From contig CBDAVS010000002.1 of NCBI GenBank assembly GCA_965201085.1, positions 22,661 through 86,660 of the forward strand: a stretch of DNA of 64,000 nt, given 5' to 3'. Below, piece after piece: positions 1 to 7,081 of the stretch (positions are counted from its first letter, which is position 1; each line of letters begins with the position of its first letter). A model generated the notes under the pieces. It was given only the letters and a program-made list of their open reading frames with translations, was not told the origin of the DNA and searched no databases. Made by a program: the position numbers and the translations under genes. Source of the DNA: JAPOUP01 sp965201085 (lineage in GTDB: Bacteria > Pseudomonadota > Alphaproteobacteria > Rhodobacterales > Rhodobacteraceae).

Positions 1-2
1 GG

Positions 3-299
3 ATTGGCGAACGACGCCTTGAGCTTCTGCGGGAGACCGATGATGGATTTCGGCTCGCCGAGGCGGATCTTCTGTTGCGCGGACCCGGCGACGTCGTCGG
101 CATCCAGCAGTCTGGGTCACCCCGCTTCAGGATCGCGGATATTCGTTCGCAATCGGAACTGGTGGTGCTGGCGCAATCGGATGCCCGCCGATTCGTTGAA
201 GTGATGCGAAGCGCGGATAGCGGGCGGATCAAGGCGGTGCTGAACCTGCTGTGGTTGATGGAACAGGAGAAAATGATTCATTTGATTCCAGAATCTTAG
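3..299 (+). CDS. recG: RecG helicase, C-terminal end (partial at window edge)
   Basis: The frame is open from the window edge and ends at 299. It reads the last ~98 residues of the ATP-dependent branch-migration helicase RecG, which remodels stalled replication forks and Holliday junctions in the cytoplasm. The recognisable C-terminal block LLLRGPGDVVGIQQSG is followed by FRIADIRSQSELVVLAQ and a short helical tail ending LNLLWLMEQEKMIHLIPES. In the family this block is LRGPGDxLGxxQSG-xPxFRIADL. No frame damage is visible in the part present. An in-frame ATG at 75 is internal, not a start. The downstream neighbour is a tiny gene, then IS elements. Confidence 0.88.
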   Translation: MGERRLELLRETDDGFRLAEADLLLRGPGDVVGIQQSGSPRFRIADIRSQSELVVLAQSDARRFVEVMRSADSGRIKAVLNLLWLMEQEKMIHLIPES

Positions 300-390
300 A
301 TGGAATTTATCCATGGTTGTTGCTATGTTCTTTACATGTATCCTCCAAAATGGAACAATAACGGAACATATTAAGAGGAGAACAGGCAAC

Positions 391-507
391 ATGGGCAAGA
401 CAGCTTGGACAATCATCACCCGTCACGACGATACGGTCCTGGAGGATGTTCTTGGCGCGGTGGCCTTGTTCGTCATGTTGGTGGTAGGGATGAATGTTCC
501 GTTCTGA
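391..507 (+). CDS. Small single-pass membrane protein (38 aa)
   Basis: A short gene starts at ATG 391 behind a good ribosome-binding site (AAGAGGAG, about 10 bases upstream). It encodes 38 residues: a polar N-terminus (MGKTAWTIITRHDDTVLED) then one hydrophobic stretch, roughly residues 21-35 (LGAVALFVMLVVGM). It lies 91 bases after recG in the same direction, so it could be read through from recG or have its own promoter in the AT-rich gap. I do not recognise the family. The strong Shine-Dalgarno, clean stop and membrane helix argue that it is translated. An ATG at 313 in the same frame lacks a comparable binding site. Confidence 0.5.
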   Translation: MGKTAWTIITRHDDTVLEDVLGAVALFVMLVVGMNVPF

Positions 508-727
508 ACGTTTTCCTGATCGATGCGCTGGCGGAAGCGTGCAAGCGATTCGAGTGTTTAGTCTGTGGTTGCGCCGATGGATTCAAGGTTGGAACCAGAC
601 GATAGCCGATGCCGTACCACCGCAATCACAACGATGATGCTGGCACTGACTCGGGTGCCGGTGAATGGTGCCGCGATCAAAAAGGTACCGTTCTGTGAAT
701 CGGGTTTAATCGGAAATTGAGGTGTAA

Positions 728-1685
728 GAGTTTGAATCATAAGTCACTGATATCATTAAACTATTGTTTTTCATGGAGTTGACGCCCTCGCCACCCGCCT
801 GAGCAGGAACCGGCAGGCGGCCAGCTGCGCCCATGCCAGCGAGTTCTCGCTGAGCCTTTCGTAATCTTTCGACAGGCGGCGGCACCGGCCCATCCAGGCG
901 AAGGTCCGCTCCACGACCCAGCGGCGGTAGAGAACAGTGAACCCTTTGACATTCTTCGGTTTTTCGACGATCCTGATCACGTCCGGCAACCCCATCCCCT
1001 CAGGCCGCTCCCGCAGCTTCGGACCCGCGTAGCCACCGTCGGCGAACAGCCTGCACACCGTGGGCACCGTCTCCAGCAGCTTCGCGATCAGGTCCGGCGC
1101 CCCGTCCCGGTCCTGGATGTCGGCGGTGTGAACCGTCATGACGATCGGTGTGCCGTCGGCGTCCACGATCAGGTGCCTTTTCCTCCCCTTCACCTTCCTG
1201 CCGGCGTGGTGGCCGCGGGGCCCGCCGCTCTCCGTGGTCCTCACCGACTGGCTGTCGACCGGGGCGGCGGTCGGCTCCGCGGAGCGCCCCGAACACCGCC
1301 GCGCGAGGTCCCGGAGACGATGCACGATACGCGCCAGGAGCCCGCTCCGCCGCCATGCGTAAAAATGGTTCCGGTCGGTGGAAAACGGTGGATATCCAGA
1401 GGGTAACGCGCGCCACCGGCATCCCGTGGACAGGATATACCGGCCCGCGTCGAACACCGACCGAAGGTCGACCCCGCGCGGCCGTCCCATCCTTCCCCGC
1501 TTCGGCGGCATCGGCTCGATGATGGTCCATTCGGCGTCGGTCAGATCGTTTTGACTGTGGTCGTCCGGGCGCTTATGGATCTGTTGGGTGGTCCTGTTCC
1601 AGGGCATGGCTCTCTCCGTATTTGGTTGTGTTCACCAACCGGAATGCCACATCCTGCGGGACCACTCAACTTATGGAACAAACTC
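728..1685 (-). mobile_element. IS5-family element A (IS1031-type), complete
   Basis: A 958-bp element bounded by imperfect inverted repeats GAGTTTGAATCATAAGT (left) and GAGTTTGTTCCATAAGT (complement of the right end). It is flanked by the 3-bp direct repeat TAA at 725-727 and 1686-1688, the TNA target typical of this IS5 subgroup. It carries one transposase gene on the minus strand. It is about 48 bp shorter than the 1006-bp copies C, D and E because it lacks their insert near the transposase 3' end, so A looks like the ancestral form. Confidence 0.85.
771..1607 (-). CDS. IS5-family DDE transposase (copy A, full C-terminus)
   Basis: A 278-residue transposase starting MPWNRTTQQ. It shows the N-terminal LTDAEWTIIEP block, the first catalytic aspartate in PVDSQSV, the second in FADGGYAG, and the C-terminal glutamate in WVVERTFAWMGRCRRL. 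The C-terminus (LAACRFLLRRVAR) is the normal IS5-type ending, which the other copies have lost. Of all the IS5 copies here this is the one most likely to be active, since no frameshift or stop is visible. Its product would cut and rejoin DNA at the element's inverted repeats. Confidence 0.82.
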   Translation of the reverse strand: MPWNRTTQQIHKRPDDHSQNDLTDAEWTIIEPMPPKRGRMGRPRGVDLRSVFDAGRYILSTGCRWRALPSGYPPFSTDRNHFYAWRRSGLLARIVHRLRDLARRCSGRSAEPTAAPVDSQSVRTTESGGPRGHHAGRKVKGRKRHLIVDADGTPIVMTVHTADIQDRDGAPDLIAKLLETVPTVCRLFADGGYAGPKLRERPEGMGLPDVIRIVEKPKNVKGFTVLYRRWVVERTFAWMGRCRRLSKDYERLSENSLAWAQLAACRFLLRRVARASTP

Positions 1686-1688
1686 TAA

Positions 1689-3391
1689 GAGTTTGAATCA
1701 TAAGTCACTGATTTACCCCCCGCCAGCCTGAAGTGCGACATGTTTGATGGTGGATGGCCGCGCCGGGAGCGCGGCATATCGCGAACCGGCCGGATAACGG
1801 CGACAGTCCCTGTGTGAACAATGGGGGAGTGTCATGCCCGAGGGCTACCGTCATCCGCCCTTCGACGGGAGACGCCGGATTTTCGCCCTGGGGAAAGGCG
1901 GGCTTTCGAACGGGGCCATCGCGCGGCGGCCTGGGCGCGGTCCGCCGACGGTATCGCGTGAGCTCCGTCGCGACGGTGGCGGTCGGGGATACAGGCGCAG
2001 GCGGGCGCAGGGGAGGGCTGGAGCCCGGAACGGATCCCGGGCCGTCCCCGGCTGGAGGACCCCGGCATGGTCGGTGGGCAGCGGATATACGACCGCATCC
2101 GGGCCGGCGGGAAGGGCGGCGGAAGTCCGTTGACGCACCTCCGCCGCCGCGGAAGGAAGCGGAACCGGCAGGGTGGCCGCCGCGCGGGCCGGGGGTCATG
2201 TCCCGGGCCGGAGGGACATCCCGGAGCGCCCGAAAGAGGGCGGGGCGAAGGTCAGGATCGGCGACCGGGAGGCCGACACCGTCATCGGCGGGGGCCATGG
2301 CGGCGCGGTGGTGTCGCCTGTGGACCGGGCGTCGGAACAGCCGCCTGTCCAGAGGGTTGACGGAAAGAGGGCGGGGGCGGTCGGCGGAGCGATGACCGAC
2401 CTTCCCGAGGGTCCCGGGGCCAGGGTCCACACGGTCACGGCGGACAGCGGCAGGGAGTTCGCGGGGCACGCGAAGGTGGCGAAGGCGCTGGAGGCCGACT
2501 TCCTCCTCCCGACGCCCCACCACTCGTGGGAGCGGGGCCTGAACGGGCACACCAACGGGACGCCGCCCCGGTACCTGCCGAAGGGGACCGACCTGCGGCA
2601 GGTCACGGACGCCCGCGTGAAGCGGGTCCAGGACATCCTGAACGCGCGTCCCGGGAAGGTCCCGGCCACCCGACGACTGCGAAGGCGTTCGCCCGGGCGC
2701 GGCCTCCCCGAGGACGCCCGACCCGTCGGACGGCGGGGGAGAACGAGGGTTTCCGGCGCGCCGCGGGGCCCTGCGGCCGCCGGAGAGGCCGGTTACACCC
2801 CGCTCCGGCGGCGGGCCGGGGTTGCGCTTCGGATCGGCGCCGGGCATCAACTGTTTGATTCCGGGGGTTCAGCTCCCGCGCCACACGGCGGATGGGGAAC
2901 CTGCAGGCGTCGGCACCGGCCCATCCAGGCGAAGGTCCGCTCCACCACCCGGCGGCGGCGGGGACCGTGAACCCTTTGACATTTTACGGTTTTTCGACGG
3001 TCCCGATGATGTCGGCCAGACCCGGTCCGTCAAGGCGTTCGCGCGGCTTCGGGCCGGGGTGGCCGCCGTCGGCCCGGGGTCCGCGCACGTTCGGGGCCGT
3101 CACCGACGGCCGGCTCCGGCGGCCGGCTCCGGCGAACGCCCCGCGCACTGTCGGGCGAGGTCCCGCAGGGAGTCGGGACATGCCCGGCGGACCGCCCGGG
3201 CGCCAGGCGTGGAAACGGTTCCGGACGGTGGCCCGTTCATCGTCGGACGGATCGTTTTGACGGCGGTCGTCCGGACGAGTGCACAGCTTTTAGGTGGTCC
3301 TGTCCCAGGGCATGGCTGTCTCTGGATTTGGGTGCTTTCACCAACCGGAATGCCACATCCTGCGCGGCCACTCAACTTATGGATCAAACTC
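1689..3391 (-). mobile_element. Decayed IS5-family element B, split by an IS30
   Basis: Starts immediately after the TAA repeat of copy A with the same left end (1689-1712). It is then interrupted by an IS30 copy (1714-2845) and resumes at 2846 with sequence matching the next part of the IS5 end. It reaches a recognisable right end at 3385-3391 followed by TAA. The transposase part (about 2900-3250, minus strand) retains the stretch before the C-terminal motif but has lost a large internal block and its frame. It is more diverged and GC-rich than copies A and C-E. Confidence 0.75.
1714..2845 (+). mobile_element. Decayed IS30-family element 1 inside IS5 copy B
   Basis: The ends resemble those of the intact IS30 at 27133-28491: CAGCCTGAAGTGCGACA at the left and GTTGCGCTTCGGATCGGCG at the right. 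Transposase relics run on the plus strand from ATG 1834 (MPEGYRHPPFDG) to about 2700. The reading frame is lost near 2010 (an internal deletion in the region before EGWSPE) and is picked up again in another frame for the catalytic part (GDREADTVIGG, HTVTADSGREFAGH, WERGLNGHTNG). The second catalytic motif has changed from ADNG to ADSG. It cannot encode a functional transposase. Confidence 0.75.
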
Positions 3392-3394
3392 TAA

Positions 3395-4400
3395 GAGTTT
3401 GAATCATAAGTCACTGATATGATTAAGCTATTGTTTTTCATGGAGTTGACGCCCTCGCCACCCGCCTGAGCAGGAACCGGCAGGCGGCCAGCGTTCGTTC
3501 GTGCCTCACTCACGCCCGGACCGGTGGCGCGTGATGCCTCACCCCGGATGCCAGCGAGTTCTCGCTGAGCCTTTCGTAATCTTTCGACAGGCGGCGGCAC
3601 CGGCCCATCCAGGCGAAGGTCCGCTCCACGACCCACCGGCGGCAGGGAACAGTGAACCCTTTGACATCCTCCGGTTTTTCGACGATCCTGATCACGTTCG
3701 ACAACCCCATCCCCTCAAGCCGCTCCCGCAGCTTCGGACCCGCGTAGCCACCGTCGGCGAACAGCCTACACACCGTGGGCACCGTCTCCAGCAGCTTCGC
3801 GATCAGGTCCGGCGCCCCGTCCCGGTCCTGGATGTCGGCGGTGTGAATCGTCATGACGATCGGCGTGCCGTCGGCGTCCACGATCAGGTGCCTTTTCCTC
3901 CCCTTCACCCTCTTCCCGGCGTGGTGGCCGCGGGGGCCGCCGCTCTCCGTGGTCCTCACCGACTGGCTGTCGACCGGGGCGGCGGTCGGCTCCGCGGAGC
4001 GCCCCGAACACCGCCGCGCGAGGTCCCGGAGACGATGCACGATACGCGCCAGGAGCCCGCTCCGCCGCCATGCATAAAAATAGTTCCGGTCGGTGGAAAA
4101 CGGTGGATATCCAGAGGGTGACGCGCGCCACTGGCATCCCGTGGACAGGATATACCGGCCCGCGTCGAACACCGACCGAAGGTCGACCTCGCGCGGTCGT
4201 CCCATCCTTCCCTGCTTCGGAAGCATCGGCTCGACGACGGTCCATTCGGCGTCGGTCAGATCGTTTTGACTGTGGTCGTCCGAGCGCTTATGGAGCTGTT
4301 GGGTGGTCCTGTCCCAGGGCATGGCGATCTCCGGATTTGGGTAAACGGTCAATCTGGAATACCACATCCTGCGGGACCACTCAACTTATGGAACAAACTC
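3395..4400 (-). mobile_element. IS5-family element C (with 3' micro-insert)
   Basis: A 1006-bp copy with intact ends and TAA repeats at 3392-3394 and 4401-4403. Relative to copy A it carries an extra segment at about 3491-3547 beginning GTTCGTTCGTGCCTCACT, close to the transposase 3' end. The insertion point lies directly against the ribosome-binding site of the small gene at 4416, so this copy separates that gene from whatever lay upstream. Confidence 0.85.
3510..4322 (-). CDS. IS5-family transposase (copy C, altered C-terminus)
   Basis: Starts at ATG 4322 (MPWDRTTQQLHKR); upstream in-frame codons lie in the inverted-repeat leader. About 270 residues with the catalytic motifs PVDSQSV, FADGGYAG and WVVERTFAWMGRCRR all present. 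The last helix of copy A (AWAQLAACRFLLRR) is replaced by SGVRHHAPPVRA because of the insert at 3491-3547. Whether the shortened tail is active is not known. It is otherwise undamaged. Confidence 0.75.
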   Translation of the reverse strand: MPWDRTTQQLHKRSDDHSQNDLTDAEWTVVEPMLPKQGRMGRPREVDLRSVFDAGRYILSTGCQWRASPSGYPPFSTDRNYFYAWRRSGLLARIVHRLRDLARRCSGRSAEPTAAPVDSQSVRTTESGGPRGHHAGKRVKGRKRHLIVDADGTPIVMTIHTADIQDRDGAPDLIAKLLETVPTVCRLFADGGYAGPKLRERLEGMGLSNVIRIVEKPEDVKGFTVPCRRWVVERTFAWMGRCRRLSKDYERLSENSLASGVRHHAPPVRA

Positions 4401-4415
4401 TAAGAGGAGCGGTTG

Positions 4416-4574
4416 ATGGACACACTGATATTGACGCTTGCATTGATCTTCCTGACCGGTATTATCTGGGCACGCCTCGACTCCCGCTACGCACGGGAAG
4501 CGAATCCTTCCCAATCGGAACTCGTGGTCAATGCTTTGGCGAGGCCAATCGCGGAAACTCCAAGCGGCTCATGA
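4416..4574 (+). CDS. Small membrane-anchored protein (52 aa), unknown
   Basis: ATG 4416 sits behind AAGAGGAG, a strong ribosome-binding site. The 52-residue product has a hydrophobic N-terminal helix (LILTLALIFLTGIIWA) followed by a polar tail (RLDSRYAREANPSQSE...). The stop is TGA at 4572-4574. It looks like a one-helix membrane protein with a cytoplasmic tail. I do not recognise the family. The IS5 copy C ends 15 bases before the start, and the target-site TAA directly precedes the binding site. The gene may therefore have lost its native promoter and may now depend on transcription from outside. Confidence 0.45.
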   Translation: MDTLILTLALIFLTGIIWARLDSRYAREANPSQSELVVNALARPIAETPSGS

Positions 4575-4643
4575 AATTCATGCTTGAGGATTTCGCTTGG
4601 GTGGCAGGGGTTGGCAATTCGTCCCATCGCTTTTTCTTTCAAT

Positions 4644-4811
4644 TATAGTCCGTAAACTCAACGTCGGTGGAATCGCTTTCTGGGCCACGGAATCACCACG
4701 CTCGCAGAGGGTCTGCCCATCCAATCGGCGTTGACTGTGGAGATGCGGGCGACGGTGCGAAAGTGGATGACCACGAAAGCGGTCGATAATCACTTCGGTA
4801 CGAGAACTTAA
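4644..4811 (+). pseudogene. 3' end of an unrecognised gene, frameshifted
   Basis: Two overlapping frames read together as one protein tail: VRKLNVGGIAFWATE, then after a one-base loss near 4690 TTLAEGLPIQSALTVEMRA and onward to TAA at 4809-4811. The coherent residue pattern across the shift suggests a broken gene rather than chance. I do not recognise the product and see no convincing upstream part. It overlaps the stop of the convergent scaffold gene by a few bases. Confidence 0.35.
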
Positions 4812-5257
4812 ACGCAGGCGGTACTCTCGGCCAACGCAACCGCTTCCGCAGCGGCGTCGAGCGCCAGGAGAATCGAAGCGTGCCGATTCTTGAAATCGCG
4901 CGCGGGTAAAAGCGCCTCCAGACCTTCGAACGGGGGGTCGGGTACGGGACCGTTCGACTTCAGCATCGTTTTCAGTTGATCTCTGGCCGTCTCGACCTCA
5001 ACCTTTGATCGGCCAATGATATTCGCCGCGACAACGGATGCGGCGGCCTGACCAAGCGCACAGGCCTTCACATCCTGGCCATACTCACGGATTCGACCAC
5101 GCTCGGTGACAAGATCCACCGTGATCGTTGACCCGCAGAGCGGCGAACGCTTCTTCACCGTCGCCTGAGGAGCCTCCAGCCTTTTGGTGAGGGGAATGTT
5201 CGCGGAAAGTTCCAGAATTCGCCCGGAATAGAGATTGATCAGATCCACTTCGCTCAT
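4808..5257 (-). CDS. Iron-sulfur cluster assembly scaffold (IscU/NifU N-domain family)
   Basis: A protein of about 149 residues starting MSEVDLINLYSGRILEL. This start has GGAAAG about 5 bases upstream; in-frame ATGs further upstream lack this. The family cysteines are visible in RSPLCGSTITVD and DVKACALGQAAAS, matching the first two conserved cysteines of IscU/NifU-N scaffolds on which [Fe-S] clusters are built. The third region near the C-terminus (LLPARDFKNRHASILLALD) keeps the R-x-x-C-like helix but with no cysteine, as in the alphaproteobacterial paralogues usually found next to hisI. Its role as a true scaffold is therefore uncertain. hisI is divergently placed 64 bases away. Confidence 0.75.
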   Translation of the reverse strand: MSEVDLINLYSGRILELSANIPLTKRLEAPQATVKKRSPLCGSTITVDLVTERGRIREYGQDVKACALGQAAASVVAANIIGRSKVEVETARDQLKTMLKSNGPVPDPPFEGLEALLPARDFKNRHASILLALDAAAEAVALAESTACV

Positions 5258-5321
5258 CGGTCTTTCCATCCTGATGGAGTCCATACATAGAGCCAAGATA
5301 GGCTAATGCAAAGGAAGCTTG

Positions 5322-5681
5322 ATGACATTCGATCCCTCCACGCTCACATATGATGTCAACGGGCTCCTTCCCGTGATCGCTCAGGAGGAAAGTACCGGTG
5401 CCGTGTTGATGCTTGCATGGATGAACTCCGAAGCCGTGGCTCGAACCCTAAAGACCGGCAAGGTCACCTACTGGTCGCGGTCGCATCAGTCATTTTGGAT
5501 CAAGGGAGAGACATCGGGGAATACGCAGGAGCTTGTCGAATTGCGGATCGATTGTGACCGGGATTGCCTGCTTGCCATCGTGCGGCAAACCGGCCCTGCC
5601 TGCCACACAAACCGAAAGAGCTGTTTCTTCACCGCGATTAGAGACAAGCGAGAAACCGTGATTATGGATCCCGTGGCGTAA
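5322..5681 (+). CDS. hisI: Phosphoribosyl-AMP cyclohydrolase
   Basis: Catalyses the third step of histidine biosynthesis, opening the adenine ring of PR-AMP in the cytoplasm. The 119-residue protein contains YWSRSHQSFWIKGETSGN, the metal-binding aspartates in RIDCDRDCLL, and the zinc cysteines in GPACHTNRKSC. All active-site elements are intact and the length is normal for the stand-alone HisI form. The start is ATG 5322 behind AAGGAAG; a TTG at 5319 is also in frame but too close to the binding site. It is divergent from the scaffold gene and convergent with gluQ. Histidine synthesis at this step appears functional. Confidence 0.93.
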   Translation: MTFDPSTLTYDVNGLLPVIAQEESTGAVLMLAWMNSEAVARTLKTGKVTYWSRSHQSFWIKGETSGNTQELVELRIDCDRDCLLAIVRQTGPACHTNRKSCFFTAIRDKRETVIMDPVA

Positions 5682-5756
5682 CCGGCGCAAATCGACATGG
5701 TTGGTGTCATCTTGCGGATTCCAGTCAAGTCTTTCACCCACTCAACCCGGAACCGG

Positions 5757-6686
5757 TCACAGCGAAACCATGCGGCGAATGTCATCCGGTGTCAGTCCAT
5801 CCGACCGATAACTGGCAAGGGATCTGGAATCGTCACGTTTCGCGAGCCGCTTGCCCGCATGATCCCGAAGCAACGAATGATGGAAGTAGGTCGGACGGGG
5901 TAGGGCGAGTAGATCCTGAAGCAGGCAGTGGATATATGTCGCTTCGAAAAGATCCTCCCCGCGGACAACCTCCGTGATGTTCTGCTCGGTGTCATCCACG
6001 GTGACCGCAAGATGATAGCTCGTTCCGATGTCCCGTCTCGCGAGAACTATGTCACCGATCCGACTTCGGACTGCATCCTGTTCAATCCGGTGTGTGCCGA
6101 GATGCTTCGGGCCGAGTTCAGTGAAGGCGGATAGACCGATCACCCCTCCCTCTCTTTTGAAACCCGACCTGTGGGTGCCATCACCTTTATGAGTCAGCGA
6201 GAGCGCTGAAGGAAGTCGCTGAGCCAGGTCAAAGGCGGAAGCGATATTGAGACGAATCGCATCATTCGTGTCTGCCTCGGCCATGGAGCGCCCACGGCAG
6301 GTTCCCGGATAGACAGAACCTTCATTTCCGCTATTCCGTTCGTTTTCCTGTGATGCGGACAGGGAAGCGCGGATATCGCGGCGAGAACAACGGCAGGGAT
6401 AGCATACGCCCATATCTACCAATCTGCCAAGAGCCTCTCTGTATGAGGCGAAGCGTTCCGACTGTCGCATGACAGGTTCAGGCCAACGAATACCCAGCCA
6501 ACGCAAATCCTCGAATATCTGCGTCTCCCACTTAACCCTCGAACGGGATTGATCGACATTCTCAATCCGAAGCAGAAATGTTCCATTTCTGGCTTTCGCC
6601 CGATCCGCCGCAATCATCGCGGAGAAGGCATGTCCAAGATGCAGCTGACCAGTCGGACTTGGTGCAAATCTTGTTACATATATCAT
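5757..6686 (-). CDS. gluQ: Glutamyl-Q tRNA(Asp) synthetase
   Basis: A truncated glutamyl-tRNA-synthetase paralogue that attaches glutamate to queuosine at the wobble position of tRNA(Asp). The 309-residue protein starts MIYVTRFAPSPTGQLHLGH (HIGH-type motif, residues 16-19) and has a KMSKS-like KRLAKRD near residue 280. The zinc ligands typical of GluQ appear as CRCSRRD and YPGTC. It lacks the anticodon-binding domain, as expected. A tRNA-Asp gene lies 4 kb away at 10525, the natural substrate class. hisI and gluQ end 75 bases apart, tail to tail. Confidence 0.92.
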   Translation of the reverse strand: MIYVTRFAPSPTGQLHLGHAFSAMIAADRAKARNGTFLLRIENVDQSRSRVKWETQIFEDLRWLGIRWPEPVMRQSERFASYREALGRLVDMGVCYPCRCSRRDIRASLSASQENERNSGNEGSVYPGTCRGRSMAEADTNDAIRLNIASAFDLAQRLPSALSLTHKGDGTHRSGFKREGGVIGLSAFTELGPKHLGTHRIEQDAVRSRIGDIVLARRDIGTSYHLAVTVDDTEQNITEVVRGEDLFEATYIHCLLQDLLALPRPTYFHHSLLRDHAGKRLAKRDDSRSLASYRSDGLTPDDIRRMVSL

Positions 6687-7081
6687 ACAATACAGATAGT
6701 TATACGGCGTAACTTATCTAATGACCTATCGATGATTGACCATGATTCGCGACCGATGGTTTCTATCAACTGCCGCGAGTATTGGTCGCCGCTAGAACTG
6801 GCGGACCCATGTTCAACGATCACGTCTTCAGCACTCGGCATCTGATCGGTCTTCGGGAAAGAGAGTCCTGAACGCTGAAGAGGAGTCCGAAATGAACTTC
6901 AGGCCGGCGAGCGCCACATGCCGCTTTGGCCGTCGATCCCATGAAGCAGTGGCGCGATGTCCGGCAATGGGATGGGCCTCGGATGCAGGGTGATGATCCA
7001 TCGCTCGCTCAATTCCTTCAGTCGCTTCACCCGGAAATTCAAACTCCCATTTTTGACCGGCGCAACTCTTTTGTCCGAGCA
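6687..7081. other. Gap between gluQ and gyrA with a possible minus-strand relic
   Basis: AT-rich from 6690 to 6790 (gluQ promoter side). On the minus strand about 6900-7075 reads coherently as LNFRVKRLKELSERWIITLH and onward to a stop near 6900, directly downstream of gyrA. It may be the remnant of a small gene, but the frame has no clear start and I do not recognise it. Confidence 0.25.
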
